NCBI GenBank assembly: GCA_021608145.1
Contig: JAKIHM010000003.1
Span: forward strand, 1 to 64,000
Source of the DNA: Thermovorax subterraneus
Lineage (GTDB): Bacteria; Bacillota; Thermosediminibacteria; Thermosediminibacterales; Thermosediminibacteraceae
Direction of reading: 5' to 3'
Length of the DNA stretch: 64,000 nucleotides
The position numbers were made by a program, and so were the translations under genes. Shown piece after piece: positions 36,218 to 42,953 of this stretch; the first letter of the stretch is position 1; each line of letters begins with the position of its first letter. The notes beneath the pieces were generated by a model, which was not told the DNA's origin, ran no database searches, and saw only the letters and a program-made list of their open reading frames with translations.

Positions 36218-36290
36218 AAAGCTGCCTCATCCAAAAAAATAGCCTTGGAGCTACATAAACTAATACCATCGGAATGCAGTCTTATAATTT

Positions 36291-36614
36291 TAAATTCGAT
36301 TTTGAAAACCAAAATAGTTTTAGAAAAAAGAGAATGCTTATAGTAAAGCGTTTTTAAAAATGTATTGCTTACTATATCAAGTTTTTATCTTATATTCAAC
36401 AGTGTTGAAATAGCAACTCCGAACATGAATGGAAAGCTTGAAACTGTTTTGTTTACAGAAAAACATTCTATATACTATTCAATATGTTCATGGTCTTCAG
36501 AGTGAAATTGGCTGAAACCCTTGTGATATAAATACAATTTCGATTTTAAAAACGAAAATCTTTGATTAAGGTTTCACATATTCAAAATCGTTCCGTTCAT
36601 TTTTAAAAACGAAA
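36291..36614. repeat. three copies of a CGTTTTTAAAA-type palindrome
   Basis: TTTCGATTTTAAAAACGAAA (36539-36558) is palindromic with one mismatch. Related copies are AATTCGATTTTGAAAACC (about 36293-36310) and CATTTTTAAAAACGAAAA (about 36598-36615). A half copy lies at 21286-21300. The stretch also holds TATAGTAA/TTACTATA arms (36339-36346, 36369-36376). No gene is visible between 36241 and 36617. Confidence 0.6.
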
Positions 36615-36617
36615 AAT

Positions 36618-36652
36618 AAAGCCTCTACTCTGAGAACCAGGGTAGAGGCTTT
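36618..36652. terminator. bidirectional terminator
   Basis: AAAGCCTCTAC (36618-36628) pairs with GTAGAGGCTTT (36642-36652), followed by Ts on the plus strand and preceded by an A-rich run. Confidence 0.75.
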
Positions 36653-36695
36653 TCATTTTATAGTTCTATTTGTTCTAATAACCACTTAGTAAAAT

Positions 36696-37040
36696 TTGAC
36701 TTTAAAATCCCTTTTTAACATTTATCAAATTTCTGCTAATTTTCCTGTATTTGAGACTTATGTAACAAAATCCCAAATAATAAGAGCCGTCACCTCCATT
36801 GGTGCCAACATCTCGGAGGGCAACGGCCAGCTTTACAAGAAAAAACAAATTAACTTTTTCAACAATGCATTAGGAAGCGCATCGGAAACAAGACACTGGC
36901 TTGTAACAGCACTTGATAATAAGTATATTACCCAAGAAGATTACGATAAGCTTGAACAAAAAACAGTTGAAATAATTAGGATGTTGATCGGCTGCATCCG
37001 AAAACTGCAATATCAAGCAGAGGACGAGGAAATAGCATAA
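36696..37040 (+). CDS. four-helix bundle protein (S23-type), N-terminus uncertain
   Basis: A protein of about 114 residues matching the S23/four-helix bundle family: QIIRAVTSIGANISEGNGQ and INFFNNALGSASETRHWLVTA are the conserved helices 2 and 3, and TVEIIRMLIGCIRKL is helix 4. The N-terminal helix is poorly conserved, and the only start is a TTG at 36696 without a ribosome site, so the gene may have lost its 5' end. Family function unknown; such genes often mark variable regions. Confidence 0.65.
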   Translation: MTLKSLFNIYQISANFPVFETYVTKSQIIRAVTSIGANISEGNGQLYKKKQINFFNNALGSASETRHWLVTALDNKYITQEDYDKLEQKTVEIIRMLIGCIRKLQYQAEDEEIA

Positions 37041-37181
37041 CTTTTGCCTTGTTTCTGCCATTTATATGTGAATAAGTGTATACACTTTTTTTATCATAAG
37101 CTCTACACTTATTCCCATTTCTTAATTTTCTTTCTTTTTCACCTAAACCCTTAATCTGCTCTTATCTATCCCTTATACCAC

Positions 37182-37388
37182 TTATATTATATAAACCTGT
37201 TCCTGCACTTCATCTATTATTATACTTTTTTCCGTAATATAGAACCTGATAAAAATTCGTTCGTTAATATCAGTAATTCTGCCAACATCTCCTTCTTCGA
37301 GTTGCCTGAGATAGTTTTCGCTTTTACTGATTATTTCAACGACCTTTTGTTCTAATGCCTTCGTGTCAGTATCATAGCATTCTATCAT
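37182..37388 (-). CDS. small hypothetical protein
   Basis: A 68-residue acidic protein (ECYDTDTKALEQKVVEII, ending DEVQEQVYII), no family recognised. The ATG at 37388 has no ribosome site. In the same frame a CTG at 37421 is preceded by AAGGAGG at ideal spacing and adds 11 residues (LERRIVFRNGC), so translation may begin at this rare codon. Confidence 0.5.
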   Translation of the reverse strand: MIECYDTDTKALEQKVVEIISKSENYLRQLEEGDVGRITDINERIFIRFYITEKSIIIDEVQEQVYII

Positions 37389-37457
37389 ACAGCCATTTCT
37401 AAAAACTATTCTTCGCTCCAGTTTCTGTCCCTCCTTATCTTTCTTGCCATAATAATA

Positions 37458-37661
37458 TCAAATTTTTATATCTATTAAAAGAAGATATTTTTTCAAGAAA
37501 TTTAAGAAATACAGGAAAAACTTTTTTCCCCTTTGGAACGACTTTATTATTTTTTTTCTTAAATCCTCATCTTTTTTCCTTTGCATTTGGCTCATCTTCT
37601 TTCTCTTTAACACAACAATTAACCCAACAAAAAGATGCTTAGAATTGGCCAGTATCTTCAT
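37458..37661 (-). CDS. doubtful small ORF coupled to the anti-sigma gene
   Basis: A 67-codon basic, hydrophobic frame whose ATG overlaps the stop of the anti-sigma gene (TAATG). It contains one copy of a repeated 38-bp sequence (see 42.48 kb), which argues that it may not be a true gene. Confidence 0.25.
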   Translation of the reverse strand: MKILANSKHLFVGLIVVLKRKKMSQMQRKKDEDLRKKIIKSFQRGKKFFLYFLNFLKKYLLLIDIKI

Positions 37662-38626
37662 TAATATCTTGTTCCTAAACCTAACACTGCACCTGTTATT
37701 ATTTGATTAGAAGAAAGTTTTAAAAGGCTATCTGGACTCCCTACCACAACAATACCATAATATTTAATGCTATTCTCTTTTAAATAGCGTATAGTCCTTT
37801 TCAGATTGTCTGAATGATTGCTTGGAATATCACTAAGTCGTTCAAGTTCTTTTATAAATTTCTTTTCACCATTGATGTTATCAAGGTAAGGGTTCCCAAC
37901 CAGCTTTTCAGAAAGATAGCTGTTCTTCTCATAATCTTTATCAGCAAAAACTGACACCGCTCCCCACATTAACTTTAAGTCTCCAGGAATAATAGCTTTT
38001 ATTTCATCAAGAGTTAAAGGTTTTTTGAACGATACAGCCATTTCAACAAGATTATCGTTGGGTATCTTTTCTAAAGCATCGAATTCTCTAAGGATTTTTT
38101 CGTAATTTGCTGCTGGATGGTAAAATTCTAATTTTGGCACAGCGTAGGGAACCAGGAATTTTTTAGCTCCTTCTGGAATGACAGTAGATAGTTTAGAGTA
38201 TGCATCCGAAGGTCCATTAATACTTGGCTCATTAACACAGAAAGAAGTGTTCCCCTTAGTTTGTTCCCCACCCCACACATCAAAATCGACGGTTATAATA
38301 CCAGCAGGATATGGTTTATTACCAATCAATCTGAATAAGTAATATTTTTTCTGGCGGCCAAATAATCTAACATTATAACTCTCTCCAGGTATTGCATAAG
38401 TGTTGGGTTGACTGAACTTGACGAGATCTGGGTAAAAACTATCTATACGGTTTTCTTGATTCTGTAAAACTACTTCTGGAATTACAAAAAGCAATATAAA
38501 AATACTTAATGTAATTCCTAAGGAAATTAATACTATCCGAAGAACGCTCTTAAAACGGGCTTTTCGCAAAAAAGCCCTTTCATCAAAAAACATATCATCA
38601 TTTTTTACATTTTTATCTTCTAACAT
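37661..38626 (-). CDS. anti-sigma factor-like membrane protein (Sigma_reg N/C type)
   Basis: A 321-residue protein with one transmembrane helix near residues 28-52 (VLRIVLISLGITLSIFILLF), a short cytoplasmic N-terminus that would hold the sigma factor, and a large external domain of the type found in Sigma_reg_N/Sigma_reg_C proteins (KFSQPNTYAIPGESYNV, MWGAVSVFADKD). Its ATG directly follows the TAG of the ECF sigma gene, the standard sigma/anti-sigma operon. Signal unknown. Confidence 0.7.
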   Translation of the reverse strand: MLEDKNVKNDDMFFDERAFLRKARFKSVLRIVLISLGITLSIFILLFVIPEVVLQNQENRIDSFYPDLVKFSQPNTYAIPGESYNVRLFGRQKKYYLFRLIGNKPYPAGIITVDFDVWGGEQTKGNTSFCVNEPSINGPSDAYSKLSTVIPEGAKKFLVPYAVPKLEFYHPAANYEKILREFDALEKIPNDNLVEMAVSFKKPLTLDEIKAIIPGDLKLMWGAVSVFADKDYEKNSYLSEKLVGNPYLDNINGEKKFIKELERLSDIPSNHSDNLKRTIRYLKENSIKYYGIVVVGSPDSLLKLSSNQIITGAVLGLGTRY

Positions 38627-39085
38627 CTAATTTTGTCCCTCCTCATCTAAGTATTCCTTTATCTTTTTTCTTAGTCTCCAAAGCATTGTTTTAACTGAGT
38701 TAGGATTAGTTTTAAGCAAAATTGCTATGTCAACATTAGTCATCTCTAAACGGTATTTCAAATAGAATAGCTTTTTTTCAGTTAAACTAAGTTTTTTAAT
38801 TGCTCTTGTAATCGCCTCTCTATTTTCTATATTGTGAATTTCTGAAAAATTACTTATATCTTCAAGGTAAGATATTGGAATTTCCCTTTTATTCTTTCTT
38901 AAGAGGTCGATGTATTTATTTTTTGCCGTTACAAGGACATAGGATTTTAATTTTCCATCTTGGATACCATCAAGATGCAAATATGTAGACAATAAAGTTT
39001 CTTGTGCCAGATCTTCCGCATCAGCCTTTGATATCCCAAGACTAAGCAAGTAATGAAACACAAGTCTGTATAAATCCTGCCACAT
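38627..39085 (-). CDS. ECF-family RNA polymerase sigma factor
   Basis: A 152-residue sigma factor with region 2 (DLYRLVFHYLLSLGISKADA, EDLAQETLLSTYLHL, VTAKNKYIDLLRKN) and region 4 (LTEKKLFYLKYRLEMTNVDI, TNPNSVKTMLWRLRKKIKE). The ATG at 39085 follows GGGGGAGG. An ECF-like promoter 33 bp upstream suggests autoregulation, with the membrane anti-sigma factor encoded next in the operon. Confidence 0.88.
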   Translation of the reverse strand: MWQDLYRLVFHYLLSLGISKADAEDLAQETLLSTYLHLDGIQDGKLKSYVLVTAKNKYIDLLRKNKREIPISYLEDISNFSEIHNIENREAITRAIKKLSLTEKKLFYLKYRLEMTNVDIAILLKTNPNSVKTMLWRLRKKIKEYLDEEGQN

Positions 39086-39117
39086 TAATCCCTCCCCCTT
39101 ATAATTGATCTCATTAA

Positions 39118-39148
39118 TAATGACGATTTTGAAGTAAAAAGGTAAACA
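39118..39148 (-). promoter_or_regulatory. candidate ECF-sigma promoter of the sigma/anti-sigma operon
   Basis: On the minus strand TGTTTAC is followed after 16 bases by CGTCAT, resembling ECF promoters with an AAC-type -35 and CGTC -10. It ends 33 bp before the sigma factor start. The -35 is not a perfect match. Confidence 0.4.
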
Positions 39149-39353
39149 AAAAACCAAAATTCTCTATAAATATTTCCCTGATTTTTAATCTTTTCATAAG
39201 AAAATTTCTTTATATGTTGATTTGTAAAAAATCCTTTCCATATTTCTGTTAAACTTTTTCTATGCACGCCCTGTCTGAGGAAAATAAGGCTTTCCAAAAG
39301 AGATAAGCATTTGTTCATGCTTAAGGTGTAAATTTTCGTCTTAACTTTTAGAT

Positions 39354-39393
39354 ATAAACCATCAATTATATCAATAAACCATCAATTATATCA
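39354..39393. repeat. perfect 20-bp tandem duplication
   Basis: ATAAACCATCAATTATATCA occurs twice back to back (39354-39373, 39374-39393) between the sigma operon and the permease operon terminator. It has the look of a replication slip. The rest of 39158-39461 shows only the sigma promoter and the terminator. Confidence 0.85.
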
Positions 39394-39407
39394 GCAGAAA
39401 AGAAATA

Positions 39408-39440
39408 GGCTATCCCATAAAATAACTTTTTTGGATAGCC
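39408..39440 (-). terminator. terminator of the ArsR-permease-CCC operon
   Basis: GGCTATCC (39433-39440 read on minus) pairs with GGATAGCC (39408-39415), followed by TATTTCTTTT on the minus strand. Confidence 0.6.
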
Positions 39441-39461
39441 CCTTTCCGTAGTTAAAAAATT

Positions 39462-39599
39462 TTATTTTGACTCCTTTTCTTTTTCCTCTTTATTATCTGC
39501 CGTCTTTTCTTTATCTTCATCTACAATTTCCATGGAACAACAACAAGATTTAGATGGTTTAAACAGCTTTGAGAAAATTGACTCCTTTTTTTCTGCCAT
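39462..39599 (-). CDS. small CCC-motif protein
   Basis: A 45-residue protein: MAEKKESIFSKLFKPSKSCC then CSMEIVDEDKEKTADNKEEK and a short acidic tail. AGGAGG precedes the ATG at 39597-39599 with good spacing. Three adjacent cysteines suggest metal or metalloid binding. It is the last gene of the ArsR-permease operon, and I know similar small cysteine proteins beside permeases of this type, though the role is unknown. Confidence 0.75.
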   Translation of the reverse strand: MAEKKESIFSKLFKPSKSCCCSMEIVDEDKEKTADNKEEKEKESK

Positions 39600-39617
39600 T
39601 TCAATCACCTCCTGATC

Positions 39618-40541
39618 TTACATAAGTATATTAAACACATATCCTGTAATAACGGCTACAGCAAATATAGATGCAACAAAGGCAATCATCATCTTTTTCT
39701 TAAAAATGGAATTTAAAAGCAATAGTTCTGGTATGCTGGCCCCTGCTCCACCTATGATCAGCGCCATTATTGTACCGTAACTCATACCCTTTGAAACCAA
39801 CACCTGTGCAATAGGTATCATCGTCTCAGTTCGGATATACATTGGAATACCAATAATTGCAGCAACAGGCACTGAATACAAATTAGATTTCCCCGCAAGT
39901 TTAATTATTAAATTTTCTGGAACAAATCCATAAATGAATGCCCCAATACCTGCTCCAATTAACAGATACGGAAATACCTGCCTAAATAATCCTACGGCAT
40001 CAGATAAGGCAGACATAATCACTATTTTGTTCTTTTCAAAAAATGAACCTTGAAGTTTGTCATATGTCATTTCTTCCTGCATTTCTCCTTTAATCGTTAC
40101 TCTTTTAACTTCCTTTTCCATGCCAAACTTATCAAGGAAAATACCTATGATTACGGAAAATATAAAGGTAAATGCTGCATAAACAACTGTTACCTTAAGT
40201 CCAAAAAATGTCAAAAATAATATTATTATTCCAGGGTTCAGTATAGGGGAAGAGATAAGGAAAGATATTGCCCCGCAAAACGGAGCTTCACTTTTAAATA
40301 ATCCTACCAAAATAGGTATTGTTGAGCATGAACAAAAAGGCGTCACAGCGCCCAGTGCCGCACCAAGTATGCTGTTTAATCCCTTTCTTGGTGCCGAAAG
40401 AATCATTTTTATTTTTTCCTTCGATAAATATCTTTGAATAAGAGCAACGAGAAAACTTATAACAATAAAAAGAATTATAAGCTCCCCCATTATAGTGATA
40501 AATACTTTCCCTGTATTGAGCAAATTAGCTGTTTGAAACAC
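39618..40541 (-). CDS. ArsP/DUF318-family permease
   Basis: A 307-residue membrane protein with about eight helices. TPFCSCSTIPILVGLFKSEAP with its cysteine cluster and SSPILNPGIIILFLTFFGLK are family hallmarks, repeated in weaker form in the second half (PMYIRTETMIPIAQVLVSKG). ArsP members export trivalent organoarsenicals; the cargo of this one is not known. It begins with GTG inside the end of the arsR gene (17-bp overlap), so the two are co-translated. Confidence 0.85.
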   Translation of the reverse strand: MFQTANLLNTGKVFITIMGELIILFIVISFLVALIQRYLSKEKIKMILSAPRKGLNSILGAALGAVTPFCSCSTIPILVGLFKSEAPFCGAISFLISSPILNPGIIILFLTFFGLKVTVVYAAFTFIFSVIIGIFLDKFGMEKEVKRVTIKGEMQEEMTYDKLQGSFFEKNKIVIMSALSDAVGLFRQVFPYLLIGAGIGAFIYGFVPENLIIKLAGKSNLYSVPVAAIIGIPMYIRTETMIPIAQVLVSKGMSYGTIMALIIGGAGASIPELLLLNSIFKKKMMIAFVASIFAVAVITGYVFNILM

Positions 40542-40854
40542 TTTCCTTCAATTCCTCCTGACTTATAGTTTTAAATATTTCACACAGATAAGGATAAAGG
40601 TTATTCTCGGTATTTAAAGAATAATAATTCCACACTGCCACCTGTCTTTTGTTAATTATATTTGCATCGTAAAGCAGTTTTAAGTGATACGAAATATTTG
40701 ATTGACCGATATTAAAAAAATCGCAAATATCACACACGCATTTTTCCCCGTTTAAATATAAATACAAAAGAATCCTTAAGCGGAATTCATCGGAAAGAGC
40801 TTTAAATTGATTGGCTTGCTGGGTTAACAACTTATTTGTCATTGATGTATTCAC
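40525..40854 (-). CDS. ArsR-family transcriptional repressor
   Basis: A 109-residue winged-helix regulator: LSDEFRLRILLYLYLNGEKC-type N-terminus, the metalloid-site motif KCVCDICDFF, and the recognition helix IGQSNISYHLKLLYDA. CVC matches the ArsR cysteine site. It is the first gene of the permease operon and almost certainly binds the 18-bp inverted repeat 20 bp upstream. Confidence 0.9.
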   Translation of the reverse strand: MNTSMTNKLLTQQANQFKALSDEFRLRILLYLYLNGEKCVCDICDFFNIGQSNISYHLKLLYDANIINKRQVAVWNYYSLNTENNLYPYLCEIFKTISQEELKESVSNS

Positions 40855-40873
40855 TCCTTTAGTTCCATTTTAT

Positions 40874-40915
40874 ATATCAAATATTTTTGATGTCAATATC
40901 AAAAATATTTGATAT
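40874..40915. promoter_or_regulatory. 18-bp perfect inverted repeat, ArsR operator
   Basis: ATATCAAATATTTTTGAT (40874-40891) and its exact reverse complement (40898-40915) are separated by six bases, and each arm contains its own ATCAAA-TTTGAT type dyad. It lies immediately upstream of arsR, where ArsR repressors bind. Confidence 0.8.
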
Positions 40916-41018
40916 TATTGTTTTAAATTTGTAAATAATTCCCTCAATGGGAAATGCTTCATTTAGTGTGAAAAAGTAGCTTTATCATAGGGCAGCAAAA
41001 AATAGAACAAAGGAGTAA

Positions 41019-41061
41019 ATAAAAAAGGAAAAGGTCTGCTTTTTTGGCAATCCCTTTTCCT
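41019..41061 (-). terminator. terminator of the DUF2703 gene
   Basis: On the minus strand AGGAAAAGG pairs with CCTTTTCCT (41053-41061 with 41026-41034) and is followed by TTTTTT. Confidence 0.7.
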
Positions 41062-41132
41062 CTACATGCCGTTGATAATCAGGGTTTCAGCCATGTTTAT
41101 GTCTCAAAAAACATATCTCTTTTTCTTCTTTG

Positions 41133-41699
41133 TTATTTTTTGCCTTTTTGCCGCATGGATTCGAAAAATTTTTTAAGATTTTCAGGGAGCTCATACTTCT
41201 GCTCTTTTATATTTTCATCATTATCTGATGAGTCTTTATTGCCATATATTTCTCTAAGTATCGCGTCAATTATCATTGCTTTAGGTGGAACATTATATTC
41301 TTTGCCATTATATATCCATACTCGGCAGTCAACTTCATCTCCACATAAGTCACCACATGATTCACAAAGGGATTCTTTCGCTTCCAATTGTATATCTTTT
41401 CCATTAATTCGAATAGTAGGTGAACTTACAAATCGATACTGTATGGCCTTTCCCTCACTATCAATGTGAATTTTATTTACAACAACTTCAATACCTGTAA
41501 GTTCAAGCACTCTTTTAACTTCAGCAATGGCTTCTTCAAGGCTATCTTCTGTCCCCTGGCATCTGTCACATACGCTTAAATCCAGATACATAAAGTCAAT
41601 TACAATTTTTTTCTTTTTAACTACATCATTATTTTGCTCTTCACATCCGCAAATTGGGATGCAACAATTATTATTTGCTTGAGTTTCACAACACCTCAT
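41133..41699 (-). CDS. DUF2703 family protein
   Basis: A 188-residue cysteine-rich protein. After a variable Cys-rich N-terminus (MRCCE, CCIPICGCEEQ) the DUF2703 core reads DFMYLDLSVCDRCQGTE, VSSPTIRINGKDIQ and ESCGDLCGDEVDCRVW, a thioredoxin-like fold with a CxxC pair. Members often occur with arsenic or mercury genes, so a metal or metalloid role is likely but unproven. The ATG at 41699 follows GGAGG. Downstream of the SigZ-like gene, possibly its target. Confidence 0.8.
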   Translation of the reverse strand: MRCCETQANNNCCIPICGCEEQNNDVVKKKKIVIDFMYLDLSVCDRCQGTEDSLEEAIAEVKRVLELTGIEVVVNKIHIDSEGKAIQYRFVSSPTIRINGKDIQLEAKESLCESCGDLCGDEVDCRVWIYNGKEYNVPPKAMIIDAILREIYGNKDSSDNDENIKEQKYELPENLKKFFESMRQKGKK

Positions 41700-41782
41700 A
41701 ACAAAAACCTCCATCCATAAACATTATCTTCATTATTTATAGACGGAGACTTTTTAAAAAGGACGCAAAATACTTATATAAT

Positions 41783-42334
41783 TCAGCAATATTTACAGCT
41801 GTTTTCTTTATGTTGATATTCAATTATATTCCCATATCTATCTAATTGAAATTTGCAACACTCAAAAAACTTTTCTTTCAACATGGCTCTACCGCGTTGA
41901 ACCCTCGATTTAGCCCCTGATATTGATATGCCAAGTTTTCGGGCTAATTCTTTTTGTGTTAAACCTCCCAATTCTGTCAGCATAACAGCCTGCTTATATT
42001 TATCTGGAAGGCTCTCGATCATATTTTTAAGGCATAAGACTAATTCATTTATTATTTCATCTTCATCATTACTGGCACCTTCTTCAGGTAAATCCGAAAT
42101 CTTAGCCCTAATTCTTCTCATTCTATAATAGTCATTAATGGTGTTTCGTGTTATCTGATAAATCCATGCATATATTCTATTGTCGTCCTTTAGCTGGTCT
42201 AAATTTGTAAATATTTTTAAAAATACATCCTGTAATATATCTTCCGCATCATGCTCATTCCCCACTTTTTTCAAGATAAAAGTTTTTAGGTTTGAACTTA
42301 GTTCTTTCCACAAAGCACCGATATCATCCTTCAT
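41783..42334 (-). CDS. sigZ: SigZ-like ECF RNA polymerase sigma factor
   Basis: A 183-residue ECF sigma factor. Region 2 is ALWKELSSNLKTFILKKVGN, EHDAEDILQDVFLKIF and IYAWIYQITRNTINDYYR. Region 4 is ESLPDKYKQAVMLTELGGLT and ARKLGISISGAKSRVQRGR. A Cys-containing C-terminal tail (ECCKFQLD, ENSCKYC) as in SigZ relatives may sense metals or redox. No anti-sigma gene is adjacent; DUF2703 follows on the same strand. Confidence 0.85.
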   Translation of the reverse strand: MKDDIGALWKELSSNLKTFILKKVGNEHDAEDILQDVFLKIFTNLDQLKDDNRIYAWIYQITRNTINDYYRMRRIRAKISDLPEEGASNDEDEIINELVLCLKNMIESLPDKYKQAVMLTELGGLTQKELARKLGISISGAKSRVQRGRAMLKEKFFECCKFQLDRYGNIIEYQHKENSCKYC

Positions 42335-42478
42335 GGCCTTACCCCCTTAAGATGCAGTAAAAACCTATTCGTGCTAAATTGAATCCTTACTTGTCCCTAA
42401 TCTAAATATTACAAACTGTTATTCTTCATAAAAGATCTTACTCCCTTATAAGATTATTCCCTTCTTCACTTACTTAAT

Positions 42479-42904
42479 GGAAAAACTTTTTTCCCTTTTC
42501 GGAATGACTTTATTTTTCACGGCAAAACTTCAGACAAAAACAATTTCCAAACTTGATCCTTATCTACTTTTTCCTTGCCCCTAACTATGTTAATTTAAAA
42601 AAAACCCTTTCCATTTCCAATCCCTCAAACCCGCATAAAATCTACATGGCATTTTCTGGAAGGTAATAAAGTTTTTCCGTAATTAAGCTATATTTCTACT
42701 AAAAATTCCCAATCATGCTCCTATTTTGTGCGAAAAAAGTTCTTCCGAATGGACAGCTTCAAGGGCAAAAGGAAAAAGGGATAAGTGGCGTAAAAACCTC
42801 ATTCCTCAAGGCTTCACCACTCATCCCCTTGCCATTTCTTTATCACTTGAACCTTAAACCCTTTCCCTTTTCCCTACCCAAACGGAACTACTTTTTTCAC
42901 ACAG
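42479..42904. repeat. repeated and inverted CGGAA..ACTTT elements, one MITE-like
   Basis: GGAAAAACTTTTTTCCC plus CGGAATGACTTTATT (42479-42513) closely repeats 37513-37547. CGGAA-NN-ACTTTwTT also appears inverted at 42666-42681 and as terminal inverted repeats of a ~179-bp unit: GTGCGAAAAAAGTTCTTCCG (42726-42745) and CGGAACTACTTTTTTCACAC (42885-42904). That unit also has an inner dyad GGGATAAGTGG / CCACTCATCCC. No gene lies in 42335-42953. Confidence 0.6.
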
Positions 42905-42953
42905 GAAAAAGATTTAAATGAAATATACAAGAATCTCTCTTTTCGAAACGAGC

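Noticed and set aside
37458-37661. Small ORF overlapping the anti-sigma stop as a firm gene
   Set aside because: It spans one copy of the 38-bp repeat and has low-complexity Lys/Phe composition; kept only as a doubtful entry.
39085-39318. Upstream extension or extra ORF before the ECF sigma gene
   Set aside because: The sigma factor has a clear start at 39085 with a strong ribosome site, and the upstream frame overlaps its probable promoter.
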